From the NCBI GenBank assembly GCA_030761205.1, contig JAULJL010000002.1, positions 22,857,010 to 22,921,009 on the forward strand: DNA of 64,000 nucleotides, written 5' to 3'. Within the stretch, counting starts at the first letter, position 1, and each line of letters begins with the position of its first letter. Below are positions 45,351 to 57,715 of the stretch, one piece after another. The notes under the pieces are model-generated. The model was not told the DNA's origin and ran no database searches. It worked only from the letters and a program-made list of their open reading frames with translations. The position numbers and the translations under genes are program-made. This DNA comes from Fremontodendron californicum. Lineage: Eukaryota > Streptophyta > Magnoliopsida > Malvales > Malvaceae.

Positions 45351-46574
45351 AGCTGTCGCAACCTAAAAAAATAACGACGAGTCTCATCGCAAGACTTTAT
45401 TATTCGTTAGGCGTGACATTTAAAAAAAAAAAATCGAGGAAAAGTCGACTTAATTCCTCTAGAAAAATTAAGGTTTTGAAAATGACCTTAAAAAAGACAT
45501 GGAGTCGCCACCAATCTTTTTTAGCTAGGTGTGATCGGCCACCTATTAAAACCGGTTTTATAAATATTTTAAAAATTAATTAAAACATTTTAAAAACCAA
45601 TTTCAAGTCTGCGTTTTAAAACCAGAGAAATCAAAGAAGCGGGTTCGGGAGTCGGTTACGTGCGGGGAAGGATTAGCACCCCCACAACGCCCGTATAAAT
45701 CGGTACCTTATTAATCGTATATTATCTCAAGTCTCGGTAAAGATTGGTTTTAAATTTAGTATTTCAAGTTAATCCCCAATTTAAAGAAAAATAATTCAAT
45801 TTTTATTTGAAAATGATTCGGAATTTATAAATTCAAAATTTTCCTATATTCCCCAACAAACGTGGCAAAATATAGAAATTTTTATTAGTTTTGAAAAACT
45901 TTCCGAATCATTCTCTCTTTTTTTTTTTTTGAAAGAAAGATATTCCTTTATTAATGATAATTGATGATATTCCCTCCAGCAAACCCGGTAGAGAACTCAT
46001 GAATTATTTTAACTCGGGAATATCTTTATTTTTTATTGAAAAATCATTATCCTTTTGAAAACATTTTAAAAGATATGAATATGTATATGCATGACATAAA
46101 TAAAATGACATAGCAAAATCTAAATAATATAATGCAACCTAAATGACATGGCAAACATGAATGATATGGCATATAATTTAAATGACATGGAATAAAATAA
46201 TGCTATCATATAATATGCATGAAAATAAAAATGCAATGCATGAAATGTATTTTTTCCTTTAATTAAGGAAATCCGTATATCTAAAAAGATATCCGGCTAC
46301 CTTAGGAAAATATGTCAAATTAAATATTCTAAAACCAAAATACTTTGTGATTGTTTGAAAACAATTTTGAAAAGCTTGAATTAACAATAAAAACTGGGCT
46401 AAAAATTTTTAAATGGCTCTAATTTCCTAAGTTTAAAAAATCCGGACTTGACTACCCTTAGCCCGGGACTTGAAAAACCATTTTTAGAGTTTAAAAGGCT
46501 TAGAAATCACCCTAAGTCAGTAGCTAACCCTCCTAATCAGCCCACTCTAAGTAGATTAACCAAAACAGAAAATT

Positions 46575-47215
46575 GGTTTTTCTTTAAATTCAATTATGAC
46601 TCCATTGTCCAGTTTTAATCCACGATTTTTTACCCTATCTTTAAAAATTCCAAAAATTCTGAAAAACTTACTGGAGACTCAGGACATGTAAAATTACACG
46701 AGAAAAAATCGGCTTAATTTTTTGATCAAAGATGAATTCCCAGAAAAACCAGAGATGTACGAGTTTTTGGAGGAGAAAAAACTGCTTTGTTTTTCTTTAA
46801 AATCAATTCTGACTTCACTGTCCAGTTTTAATCCACGATTTTTTATCCTATTTTTAAAAATTCCAAAAATTCTAAAAACAATACTGGAGACTCAAGACAT
46901 GTAAAACTACACGAGAAAAAATCGGCTTAATTTTTTGATCAAATATGAATTCCCAGAAAAACCAGAGATGTACGAGTTTTTGGAGGAGAAAAAACTGCTT
47001 TGTTTTTCTTTAAAATCAATTCTGACTCCACTGTCCAGTTTTAATCCATGATTTTTTATCCTATTTTTAAAAGTTCCAAAAATTCTAAAACAAATACTGG
47101 AGACTCAGGACATGTAAAACTACACGAGGAAAAATTTTCTTAATTTTCTGATCAAAGATGAATTCCAAGAAAAATCAGAGATGTACGAGTTTTTTGAAAA
47201 AAACTGCTTTGCCAA
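46575..47215. repeat. Three tandem units of about 215 bp, second LTR copy
   Basis: Counterpart of 12755-13400 with a few substitutions. The array existed before insertion, since both LTRs carry it. Confidence 0.75.
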
Positions 47216-48256
47216 CACATTTTTTTTTGTCCTTGATAAAATCATTTAAAAATCAAAATAAAAATATTTGAAACTCATAAAATGACTTGAAAGCAGTAGC
47301 TAGGACTTTTTGAAAGTTAGATAAAAATTGGCTAAGTAAAAAAAATCACAAAGGTAGAATAATCAATTTGACAAACTTAATTTTCCACAAGTGTGCTCAA
47401 GAGAGCATGATCTTGAACCATTAATTGGCTCAAGTCATTATTCAAGTGGCATGAACATGAAATGCATGAAACAATGCAGCAAACATAATGCATGAAATGC
47501 ATGGATCTAAACCTAAATGTAAGGAAAATGCATGACATAAATAATATGGCCTAGACCTAACATGAACTTGCATGGCATTTAATGTAACCTAGACCTAAGA
47601 CATGCATGGCATTTTCACAAACACAAGGCATGCTTAATTCAAAAATCCAACCAAATATCATGCAAATGCAAAAACCTAACAACTAGCATGACAAAAATAC
47701 AACACACAATCCAAAACACATGGAGTAGCCAAATGGCCCCAAGCTCCAACAAGCATGGCATTTTCACAAACACTTGGTATGCTAGCATGAAAAACTAAGT
47801 CATAACACAAAAATCACACAAGTATTTTCACAAACACCTAATATACCAAATCTAAAACATGCTCACTAAGATATAAAACAAGAATCATGCAAAGAATCAC
47901 ACAAGCATTTTCACAAACACTTAATATGCTAACTCTAAAACATGCTCAAATTTAAACAACATGAAAACAGAAAATTAAAAATGCAAAAACATGATATCTA
48001 AGACATAAATGGCAACAAACAAAGCAACCAAATTAAATATAACTTAAGAACATGAAATAACATAATATTTAAAACATCAAAAATAAAGAAAATAGCATAA
48101 ACAATATGGTAAAATGAATCAAAAACAACAACTTAAAATAAATAATGTAGGCCATTTGGCCATGGTGAGTTTATTGTAAAAACAAAATGTAAGAAAAATA
48201 TACTTAAGAAAGGAAATGAAGGAAGAACAAGAAACATTATTTTAAAATGAAAACTC

Positions 48257-48444
48257 ACCAAGTAGCTTTTGAACGGATTAAGCTATAAACCCTCAGAGTA
48301 GCTTTTGAACGGATTAAGCCACAAACCCTCTCACAAGTAGCTTTTGAACAGATTAAGCTATAAACCCTCAGAGTAGCTTTTGAACGGATTAAGCTACAAA
48401 CCCTCAGAGTAGCTTTTGAACGGATTAAGCTACAAACCCTCTCA
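48257..48444. repeat. Minisatellite, five units of 36-42 bp, second LTR copy
   Basis: Same array as at 26385, also five units, with single substitutions. It sits about 100 bp downstream of the TATA box on the - strand. Confidence 0.85.
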
Positions 48445-48544
48445 ACAAAAACACTATGACTCACCACTCGGATAATCCTAATACAAGTGTATAGACTATC
48501 TCACAAGGGGTAGTGGGTGGTCTCAACCAAAGGCCAAGACTCCT

Positions 48545-48552
48545 TATTTATA
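48545..48552 (-). promoter_or_regulatory. TATA box of the giant element's 5' LTR
   Basis: TATAAATA on the - strand within CTTATAAATAAGGAG. The same box is at 26671-26678 in the other LTR. The start site should lie about 30 bp to the left on the + coordinate, just before the array of 36-42-bp repeats. Confidence 0.6.
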
Positions 48553-48964
48553 AGGTGAGCACCTCATTGGCTTGACATTACAAAGGGATGTGGGATTGGG
48601 ACTTAGGCTCAAAAATGAAAATCTCTAACTTAACTCTTGATTTTTAATCACTTGATTGAAAAAATCCTAAGCTTCCTCCTTCCTTTGGGCTTGGGCAGGC
48701 CAGCACTTCTCTTTTCCAGCCCAGCTCTGATTTTTGAAAGGCCCAAAGAAGCCCTTTTCGGTTGCTTGGGTGAAACGACCATTTTGCCCCCCGGATGCAA
48801 AATAAATATCAAACGGGCTCCAAATTCAATTTTTCTTTTTTTAATACTTCCAAAATAATAAAATATTGAGTTCTGGAAGTTTTCAAAATTATCCGAGTCT
48901 GTTTGCTATTTATTTGGATTTTTTCTTCCCAAAATGTCATTTTATGCCCCTACTTTTTACCATT

Positions 48965-49580
48965 TTTTAAACGAGCTCCAAATCAAGATTTTTCTTCACC
49001 AATCTCTTCAAAATAATTAAAAAGTATGATCTGGAAGTTTTCATAATTTTTGGAGCTCATTTGGTATTTTTTTCGGGATTTATCGGCTTGAATTACTGCA
49101 TAGGAGGCTCGGGATTTAGCCATTTTGCAAACGAACTCGGAATCAAGATTTTATTTCACCAATCTCTTTCAAATAATTTAAAAAAGAGATCTGCAAAATT
49201 TCAAAAGATTTGGATCCCATTTGCTATTTTTCCGGGATTTATCTTTTTGAATTATTGCATAGAAGCCCGGGATTTGGCCATTTTGCAAACGAACTCGGAA
49301 TCAAGATTTTCTTTCGCCAATCTCTTCCAAACAATTTAAAAATGAGATCTGCAAATTTTCAAAATATTTGGAGCTCATTTGCTATTTTTCCGGGATTTTT
49401 CCTTTTTGAATTACTGCATAAGAAGCCCGGGATTTGGCCATTTTGCAACCGAACTCCGAATCAAGATTTTCTTTTTCCAATCTCTTCCAAATGATTTAAG
49501 AATGAGATTGACAAATTTTTCAGAATTTTCGGAGTCCATTTGCTATTTTTCCCAAATTTTTCCAATTTTGCCCCTTTAAC
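48965..49580. repeat. Tandem units of about 155 bp, second LTR copy
   Basis: Counterpart of 27090-27700 in the 5' LTR. It lies in U3, upstream of the TATA box in transcription sense. Confidence 0.7.
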
Positions 49581-50235
49581 CTCCGAAACTCGGTTTTGCT
49601 CAAAACAAGTCCGATTTTCAGATTTTCTTCAATCTGAGCCTTGGGCCATCCTTTTTAATCATTCCTCATCCATTGGGGGCTTTGGTCTTACCAAGTCGGG
49701 CCATTTCTGTGATTCTTCCCGATTTCACTAAAATCCACTAAAAACCCTAATTCTCGGTTTTCTCCCGGATTGACTGTTCTTTCGGTTTTTCTTGCAAGTG
49801 ACTTCTCCATTACCCGTAGTCAGTGCTTATCTTTCATTTGGAACCTTCAATTTCGACCAGTTTGATCATTTAAGCACTTTTCCCCAAATTTCTCGGATTA
49901 TGGTTTCTTTTCTACTGAACCTCCAAATCCCAACTTCCGAACTCCATATCTTTCAATGTAGACCTCGGATTATAAAAATTCTTTCTCCATTTTTCAATTG
50001 AACTTAAAATCTTGATTTTGAAAGTGGGTTGACTTTTTCAGTAGTTGACTTTCTGGGGTTGACTTTTTCAGGGTTGACTTTTTTTCAAGTTTGACTTTTT
50101 GTGCTCGCCCTTTTAAACTAAGTCTCGGAGTCTCACCTGCAGGATGAAAACAGTCTTTTTATACTTGGAAACATCAATATGGGAAGAAAACATACCTGTT
50201 TAGTGGTCCGGACAAAATTAGGTGTCTACAGGATA

Positions 50236-50861
50236 TTCTTGATATTTAAACCATAGACCAAAAAAATTATATTTTGATCTTCGTCTGATTCTTGAAACAA
50301 GATAATTTTTCAAGTTATTGCTTCTGCATTTAAATTACATGTTGGTAATTTAATATCTATTTTTTAATATATTTTATTGAAATATTATGATGAATCGCTA
50401 CGTGATTTTATTATGAATTTATTATTTGAGATTAACGCATTAGTTTTGCATAACTTTTTGATATTGATACATACTTAGTAGAAGTATGAAATTAGTATAT
50501 TCTTATTCACGTCTTATAAGTCATTATGAATTTGGATAAATATTTAATTGCTTGATGCATGCATATATCTAACGTTTTATAAACTATGAAAATGGAAAGG
50601 ACAAGATGTGTGATAATTGATTTTTATATACATTATTAAAGTCATAATCATAATTGTGAATTGCTATATGATTAACCTTTAGGATTTATATTGCCATGAT
50701 TATTGCTTTTAATATTTTTTATGATTAAATTTTGTTTTTATATTATTATATGAGATTTTTGTTATTAACGTCTTTGAGAAATCTCGAGTTAAAGAATGAT
50801 AAGGATTTAAAGAAAAAAATGTTCACATTATATGTGTGATAAAAATGAACACTTCACAAAA
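50236..50861. other. AT-rich intergenic DNA between the giant element and the Mutator-like element
   Basis: No gene, RNA gene or repeat recognised. Confidence 0.4.
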
Positions 50862-50950
50862 GTGGGGTTTTTTTTTTCATAATATAGTCATTTTTTTATT
50901 TTTTTATTTATCGAAATACCGTTGTTTTCAAATTATTGCCTAAAATATGC
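50862..50950 (+). repeat. Left terminal inverted repeat of the Mutator-like element
   Basis: Pairs with 58607-58695. Just inside it (50976-50999) is a palindromic stretch around GCCATGGGCCATGGCGATTT. Confidence 0.7.
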
Positions 50951-51125
50951 TTTTTTTTAACTAGTTGAAAAATTGCCATGGGCCATGGCGATTTCCCAAC
51001 TGTTTTTTTTTTTTGTATTTTAATTTTTAAAATTACAATGGTTATAAAAAATAAATAAATAAATAATTTCAAATTTGAAGGCAACGACCGTTGCCTTAAA
51101 ATTCCCCCCATACACCCCATACACC

Positions 51126-51133
51126 TATAAATA
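51126..51133 (+). promoter_or_regulatory. TATA box of the plant mobile domain gene
   Basis: TATAAATA in CACCTATAAATACCCCCC, followed by a CT/A-rich leader, a candidate donor AAAGAG|GTAAGT at 51281/51282 and an acceptor at 51757. Confidence 0.5.
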
Positions 51134-51289
51134 CCCCCCATCTTCCTCATATTTTCTACAAAAAATCTCAAAATTTTTCTTCTTCCATACAAAATCTATT
51201 CTTGTTAATTTTAAAATAGCTTCATCATCGTTATTGAGGTTGCAAGAAAATTACATATCCTCGGTTATATTTAAAGAGGTAAGTAAATT

Positions 51290-51755
51290 TTTGTAATATT
51301 ATTTGTATTACATTATCAAATTTTAATAATTTTTTAATTATTATAGTTTTTTAATTTTATAATCATTATTGTTTTGTCATTTTATAGTTTTAGAATTTTA
51401 GAATTTTTATATTGTTTAATTTTTTAATTATTATAGTTTTATAATTATTATTGTTTTGTCATTGTGTCATTTTAAAATTTTATAATTTTTATATTCTTTA
51501 ATTTTTTATTATTATAGTTTTAAATTTTTTTAATTATTATTGTTTTGTCATTTTATAGTTTTAGAATTTTTTAATTTTTATATTGTTTAATGTTTTAATT
51601 ATTATAGTTTTATAATTTTATAATTATTATTGTTTTGTCATTTTATAGTTTTATAATTTTATAATTTTTATATTTTTAATTTTTTAATTATTATAGTTTT
51701 ATAATTTTTATAATTTTATAATTTTAAAATTATTTAATTTAATTAATTATCAACA
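51290..51755. repeat. AT-rich minisatellite in the leader intron
   Basis: About five diverged units of roughly 80-110 bp built from TTTAATTATTATAGTTTTATAA and ATTATTGTTTTGTCATTTTA. Confidence 0.7.
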
Positions 51756-51757
51756 GG

Positions 51758-53730
51758 ATACTCGTCGCATCTTACGTTCGAAGAAATTTACATTGGAGGA
51801 CCCGCATCCATTTATTATCGACCACTTAAGAAGAGCAGAATTTTATCACGCAACTCAAATTCGACGATTTTTGCTACAACCCGACTTAATCAGTGCGTTG
51901 ATCGAACGATGGAGACCCGAGATGCACATTTTTCATTTTCCATTTGGTGAATACACGGTAACTCTAGATGATGTTACGCTTCAACTTGGACTTCCGGTCC
52001 ATGGCGATGCAGTTACAGGCGCAAGCTTTCTAGATTGGAATGAAGAGTGTCAAAATCTATTGGGCGCGGTACCTCCAGATGAGTATGTATCTGGCTCAAC
52101 GGTGAGACTAAATTGGTTGAAATCCTTTCAAAATCTTCCATTAAACGCAAGTGAAGAACAGATACAATATGCTGCTAGAGCATATATTTTACGTTTGATT
52201 CGAGGATTACTAATGCCTGACAAATCGAGCAGTTGGGTGTATTTAATGTATCTTCCATTACTACATGATTTAGAGCATGCGGTAAATTTTTGTTGGGGTT
52301 CTGCGTGTTTAGCAGTTTTGTATAGAGAACTATGCTGTGCTACAGTTCCAAAAAGCCATGACATAGGTGGATGTTTAGTGCTTCTACAATCATGGGCTTG
52401 GTATCGGTTGCCATTTCTTGCTCTGCGCGTGGATGTTTCGGCTGTATACCCCTTTGCAAGCAGGTAATAATCTTTACTATTTTATTAATTTTGTACGAAC
52501 TTGTATTTTTATAGGTCTATTAAGATTTTATATGCATTTTAACAGGTGGAGTCATCGCAGAGATCTTACCGATACTTTGACCGACCTTGGAAGTATAAGA
52601 TTACGACTAGATCGAGTAGGATATGATAAGGTAAATGTTTCGATTGTTACATTCAAGTATTTTTGTATTTAATCCATATGAAACTAATAATTTGTAATAA
52701 TTATTCACAGTTTCTGCGGATGCCATATTCTTCAAATGAAATTATGGCATGCCTCCCATTGGATGCCTACAAAAATTGTAATATATGGAAAGCAAACACA
52801 GCATTGATATGCTTTTCATATGTATAGTGGCATCACACTGACAGGGTGTTGCGACAATTTGGGATGCAACAACCAATTCTGGAAGCTTCGGTGAACCTTG
52901 ATAAGGTTCACAAGATTGACATGCATGGGCGTCATGAAGAATTCTGGCCTACGAAGCATCAGCAATGGATCCATTGGTGGGATATACGTTCTAAATGAAT
53001 TGCGACAGGTTATCTGATTGTTGGTAATAATTTCAACTCATCTGATGGTTACATAGGATGATATGAAAATGAAGGTCGGCCTTTTGTTTGTCCACCGTCG
53101 GGGTATGAGGATGTTAGGAGTATGCCATTTACCGAACGAACTTCAAATCCAGTCCCTCCTACACAGGAAATGGAAGCTCCTAGACATAGTCGACAACGAG
53201 GGCGGACGCGTCAACTAGCCTCATCACATGCATCAGAGTTCACTGCACCGAGGATGCCATTTAGTCATCCTGAACCTGAACGGGATCATAGAGTACCATC
53301 CAGTCATTGTTATTCCATCAATCACCCTGGATATGATGTTGATGAGTGTTACCGACCATCATCGTCAATGACGAGGTTAGATGACCAACTCCCCATCCCA
53401 AGTCCAAGTTCAGAATATCTATCTACAATGTATCAGGTTGGAACCCCTGTGTCAGCATTTGATGGTACATCATTTGTGGGTTCATCTAGTACTAGGTTCC
53501 TCCCTTTATGGGTGAACTAGGTGTTGGCTCCTCCAGCAGTGGTTTCAAATTTTTGATACAGAAGAAATGGAGGATAACATACAACCAGAACCAGTGTCGG
53601 TTACAGTAAGAGGTCATGGTCGACCACAAATACGTGCCACTGACGAGGTTGAACGATGGGTCCAACCACCACGCAATAGGAGAGCTCGACACTATTGCTC
53701 AATACCACGCGATCTTAAAGCTCCTCCATA
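51758..53730 (+). pseudogene. Plant mobile domain (PMD/MAIN-like) gene, broken
   Basis: Exons 51758-52463, 52546-52630 and 52711 onward, all with GT/AG borders. Protein signatures of the PMD family: FHFPFGEYTVTLDDVTLQLGL (shown here split as FHFPFGEYTV and TLDDVTLQLGL), LRLIRGLLMPDKSSSWVYLM, WGSACLAVLYRELC, GGCLVLLQSWAWYRLP, and in exon 3 WHHTDRVLRQFGMQQ. PMD proteins act in gene silencing and development (MAIN and MAIL1 in Arabidopsis) and are often carried by transposons. Exon 3 has in-frame stops near 52826, 52998 and 53060, at sites where Q, R and W fit the family; each is explained by one C-to-T or G-to-A change. A further frame break lies near 53500, before a C-terminal tail that ends at 53730. 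No ATG was found at the start of exon 2, so the true start lay in a lost or unrecognised exon. Confidence 0.82.
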
Positions 53731-54263
53731 AATAATTAGAATAAATGTACTTTTATCAATATAACGAGACTAATATATTTTAAATTTGTAATATATAAAT
53801 TTATATGTTTTGCATTTCATGTTATTTATTTTAAATTTGTTGGGAATTTTTTTTTTTTTTAATTTTGTTATTTTTTTTAAAGAAATAAATAAAAAGCAAA
53901 AAGATTGTTGGGAAATTAATTTAAATTTTTTATTTACGTTTGTTTTTATTTATTATTCAATATATTTTTAAATATTTTTATATTTTTAACAAAATTAAAA
54001 ATAATTTAAAAAAATATGACTTGATAATATTTATTTAAAATCTAATCCAAATTAGGATAAATTTATAAGTTTCACAAATAATTCGAGAATAGATTTATTA
54101 AAGTTGAAGGTTTTCTACAGTATACTTAATTTTTATAATTTATAAAATTTCTTAATTTTATATAAAATAATAATCCAAATTACATGATAAGTAGAAAAAA
54201 AACTTGCATAACATTTTTCCTTCATGGAAAAATATGTAAATATTACAGGTTGTGAAAACATGT
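53731..54263. other. AT-rich spacer between the two convergent genes of the Mutator-like element
   Basis: 3' ends of the PMD gene (+) and the transposase (-) face each other here. Probably holds both poly(A) regions. Nothing else seen. Confidence 0.45.
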
Positions 54264-57053
54264 AATTGGATTATTGTTGATGCGAACTCTCCCCCGATGT
54301 GCCAGACTGAGATGGACATTTTTGACGGCTATGACCTTCATTTATGCATAATCCACAACGTTTTGGTCGGCCTTTCTCCCTGAGGTCCATTTCATTACGA
54401 ATACGACTTGATTTTGGCCGACCATGTGGATTTCTCCATATTTTTTGATTGGGACACACTTCTGGACCATTATATTCAGGCTAATAACCTTCATTTCCAA
54501 CTATATTGAGGCCATTATATTGGAACCCATGTCTATAAACATTCAATATAGTTTCCAGTCTATAGACATTGTCCACATATTGCATGCAATCTACATGGAC
54601 ATGTGCACAAGCAGCAACTACATGTGAATAAGGGAACCTTTGTGCTTGAAACTTCCCACAGTCACACAATATGTCACTAAGGTTGACTTTGTACTTCATT
54701 GCAGGAACACCCTCTTGTGGATCAGTTAACTCTTCAATCAGAAAAGATTGATTTGCTCGCGTAAAATTACGAACAAAGTGGGAATTAGCTTTCCTGCGAT
54801 TTTCTTGCATAGCCTGTGTGACTGTTTCACAGTATGTGTGCCCTCCCTCCATAATTGCAATTTGCTTGTTCCCCATCTTAACAAAAAGTGCAACCAACCT
54901 ATAATATGTTGATTGCACTAAAGCAGTAATGGGAAGATGATGCGTTCCCTTCAACACTGAATTGATAGATTCAGCTAGGTTGGTTGTCATATGCCCATAA
55001 CGTCTTCCTTGATCATATGATTGGGCCCACTTATCCTTGGGGATCCTATAAAGCCAATTAGCCACCTCTGCATTTTCTCCAAGAAGATTCTCATACATGA
55101 ATGAAAATTGGGTCACCTCAACTCGTATCCTGATAAAATTAAAAAGAAAAGACTTGTGAATTTCAGTATTATTTGATATACTAATAGAAATATAAGAGAT
55201 AAAATAACTATGATTCGATTCCATACCCATGTTAACAATGTGTCTACGCAATTCCTTATTGTTAAACTTCTTCATAAAGTTAGCTGCAATGTGTTAAATG
55301 CAGTACACTGAATATGCATGTGGAGGATTCCATCCACTACCATCGCGTCTGATCGTAGCTTTGATGGCTTCATGTCGATCAGACATCAAGCATATGCCAG
55401 GCTGTCTTGTCACATGTCTACGCAAATTAGTGAGAAAGAATGACCAAGCCTCCGTTGTCTCACCCTTCACAATGGCAAAGGCAATTGGCAGTATGTTTCG
55501 GTTGCCATCTTGTGCAATAGCTAACAATAACGTTCCTTTGTATTTTCCATATAAGAAAGTACTGTCTATTTGCACAATAGGTTTACAGTACGAAAACCCT
55601 TCAATGCACGACTTGAATGTCCAAAAGAGTCGATGGAATATTCTCTTACCCTGGACTAGTCAATCATCGTGATATGCAGGTACCGTTTGCAATTCCACAA
55701 TTATACCTGGAATGAAATGTTGCATTGCATCTAACAGTGTAGGTAGCTCATTGTACGATCTATCCCAATCGCCAAACACTAGAACAATTGCCTTTTTTTT
55801 TGCTTTCCATGCTTTCTTATAGGAGGTGATGTATCCATATCGGATTCGCATCTCAGCGATCAAAATTGAAACGGAGATCTTCGGATTTGCTTGGACCAAT
55901 GACAATATGCATGAACAGATTATGTTAGAATCTAACTTGCAATGATCTTGTGAAATCCTCCCCGATGTGCAAGTAGGAGGCCCTTCATATTTTCTAATCT
56001 CCCATGCCTGTTTCTTCTTCATAAATGTAGCCCTTATTCTCCAATTGCACCCTTTCCCATACATTAGACATTTGGCATAATATTTGGTCCACTCAGATTT
56101 AATTACTCTATAATCTACAGAGTTTTTGATGTTATAGTGCTTAATAGTTGAAAGCAAAGCCTCTTTCATTGGAAATTGTAACCCAACACATAGATCAACT
56201 GTAGATGGATCAAAAGTCAGAGGCGTAGCAAATCTATGAGCATACTCAGTAAATTCTAGCACTTACATTGCCTCCAGATCCAGGGTGTGTATATGGGATG
56301 CAGCCTTATATAGGAGAAGGACTCCATGAGTGTTGATCTCAGCAACGACAACGTCTGGGTCAGAATCACTATTGTCATCACTATCATTTGCGAAGTGAGC
56401 ATCCTCTTCCTGCTCACTAAAGTCACCAACATATTCACCGTGGACTCCACATGATGGAACATGATCAACACCAGTTGGCTCATCTTCTAGGGCAGTAGGA
56501 ATTATTTGTGAGAGTAATGAATTATGAAACGTTATAGCTTGAGATAGCGGAACGACTTCTTCTATGGGAACGTCGTATGTAGTGTGAATATACAACGGCC
56601 TAGAATCATCATCTTCCGTGGGAAAGTTGTCTGTAGTGCGAACATTTGAAGGCCCACAATCATCGTGAACATCCTCTATGTCAGCATATAACTCAAGTAC
56701 ACCAACATTTTCAAATGTCTCATGAGTATCAAACGTGCATCTGACATCATCATCATCTTCAAGTGGAAATGTTCTATATCGGACACATCCTTCACCAATA
56801 AAAAGAGGAAGTCTATACTTAATCTTTGAAACTCTTTTTCTATTTCCAATTTAAATTTTGTATGAATTTGCAGCTTCAGTTCCTCTAATGTGACGTCTTC
56901 ATCAACACGAAAGTTTTTAGGACGTTCACAATCAAAGGTAGCACCTTCATCAATATTATGAATTTGGCCATTATAGTAGACCAATGCGACCACTTTATTG
57001 CTAATGTTGTGTAATAATGAAACTGAGAATGATGAGAATGGAGGTATTATCAC
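54264..57053 (-). pseudogene. MURA-type (MULE) transposase gene, broken
   Basis: Reading leftward: an N-terminal MuDR-type region (VALVYYNGQI, 57053-56830), an acidic linker (56595-56280), a DNA-binding MuDR region (MKEALLSTIKHYNIKN, 56262-55665), a catalytic core beginning IDSTFLYGKYKGTLLLAIAQ (55575; first catalytic D) with SDRHEAIKA (second D) and LAESINS (E, about 54965), a SWIM-like finger (CDCGKFQ...PYSHVVAAC, about 54600-54680), and a CCHC knuckle (CGLCINEGHSRQKC, about 54300-54370). An intron probably lies at about 55131-55240. In-frame stops occur at 56263, about 55658, 55294 and 54481, at places where Q, W, Q and W would fit. The third SWIM zinc ligand is Tyr instead of Cys. A frameshift or unrecognised intron lies near 56825. 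It is inactive as read. Confidence 0.85.
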
Positions 57054-57354
57054 TCAGCAAAAGAAAGAATAAATAGAGAAGGATGAGAATGAGGAGGTAT
57101 TAGCACTCAGAAAAAATCCGATTGAAAAACTGCTTTAGGGGGTATTGTAAACCTTCATCAGTATTATGAATTTATAATGGTTCATTGTATTGTACCGGAT
57201 GAAAATCTCATCCTTTCTACAAGATGGAATCTGATTCCCATTTTCTGGCTAGGGTTAATTGACTGAAAAACTGATCACTCATTAAATGAAAAATATGATG
57301 ACAAATCCCATCTTTTGTATCAGACTATCCAATTCCAATATTTTCTACAACAAA

Positions 57355-57715
57355 CTGAAAAATAGATGAAACCCTAACCCTAACCCTAAGTCTGATCAAT
57401 AATCCCATCCATTACAGAAGGAATCCAATTCTAATATTTTCTGCAGCATTTGATTGACTGAAAAATAGCTGAAACCCTAACCCTAAATCATTAGTCACAT
57501 CCATTGCAGAAGGAACCAATTCCAATATTTTTTGCAGCATTTGATTGACTGAAAACCCTAACCCTAAATCATTAGTCCCATCCATTGTAGAAGGAATCCA
57601 ATTCTCATATTTTCTACAACATTCGATTGACTCGAAAATAGCTGAAACCTTATCCCTAAATCATTAGTCACATCCATTGCAGAAGGTATCCAATTTCAAT
57701 ATTTTCTGCAGCATA
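57355..57715. repeat. Tandem repeat of about 110 bp containing telomere-like CCCTAA runs
   Basis: Three to four units with CATCCATTGCAGAAGGAA, CCAATATTTTCTGCAGCATT, GATTGACTGAAAA and AACCCTAACCCTAA. The run at 57370-57389 has three CCCTAA units in a row. It lies just upstream (transposase sense) of the transposase gene. Confidence 0.75.

Larger units (their letters stand above)
11540..50230 (-). mobile_element. Giant Tat/Ogre-type gag-only LTR retrotransposon (TR-GAG-like), with two nested Athila elements
   Basis: On the - strand the LTR starts TGTAGACACC and ends GGTTGCGACA. The target duplication GGATA is at 11535-11539 and 50231-50235. The 5' LTR is 45354-50230. The 3' LTR is 11540-28354, split by element A. 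Removing A, B and their duplications leaves about 18.66 kb, with about 8.9 kb internal. The primer site (45333-45350) and a polypurine tract beside the 3' LTR fit the Tat/Ogre group. The only coding region seen is gag (33436-34890). I found no protease, RT, RNase H or integrase, so it must use enzymes in trans, as described for TR-GAG elements of plants. LTRs of 4.9 kb are exceptional but typical of Ogre relatives. Confidence 0.85.
45354..50230 (-). repeat. 5' LTR of the giant element (4877 bp, uninterrupted)
   Basis: Ends TG...CA on the - strand, abutting the primer-binding site on its internal side and the GGATA duplication on its outer side. The TATA box (TATTTATA on +, 48545-48552) is followed by a purine-rich start region, so U3 is about 1.7 kb (48553-50230) and R-U5 about 3.2 kb. 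It would drive gag transcription leftward. Confidence 0.88.

Noticed and set aside
57370..57389. CCCTAA run as a true interstitial telomere
   Set aside because: Only three units at most, embedded in a longer non-telomeric tandem unit.
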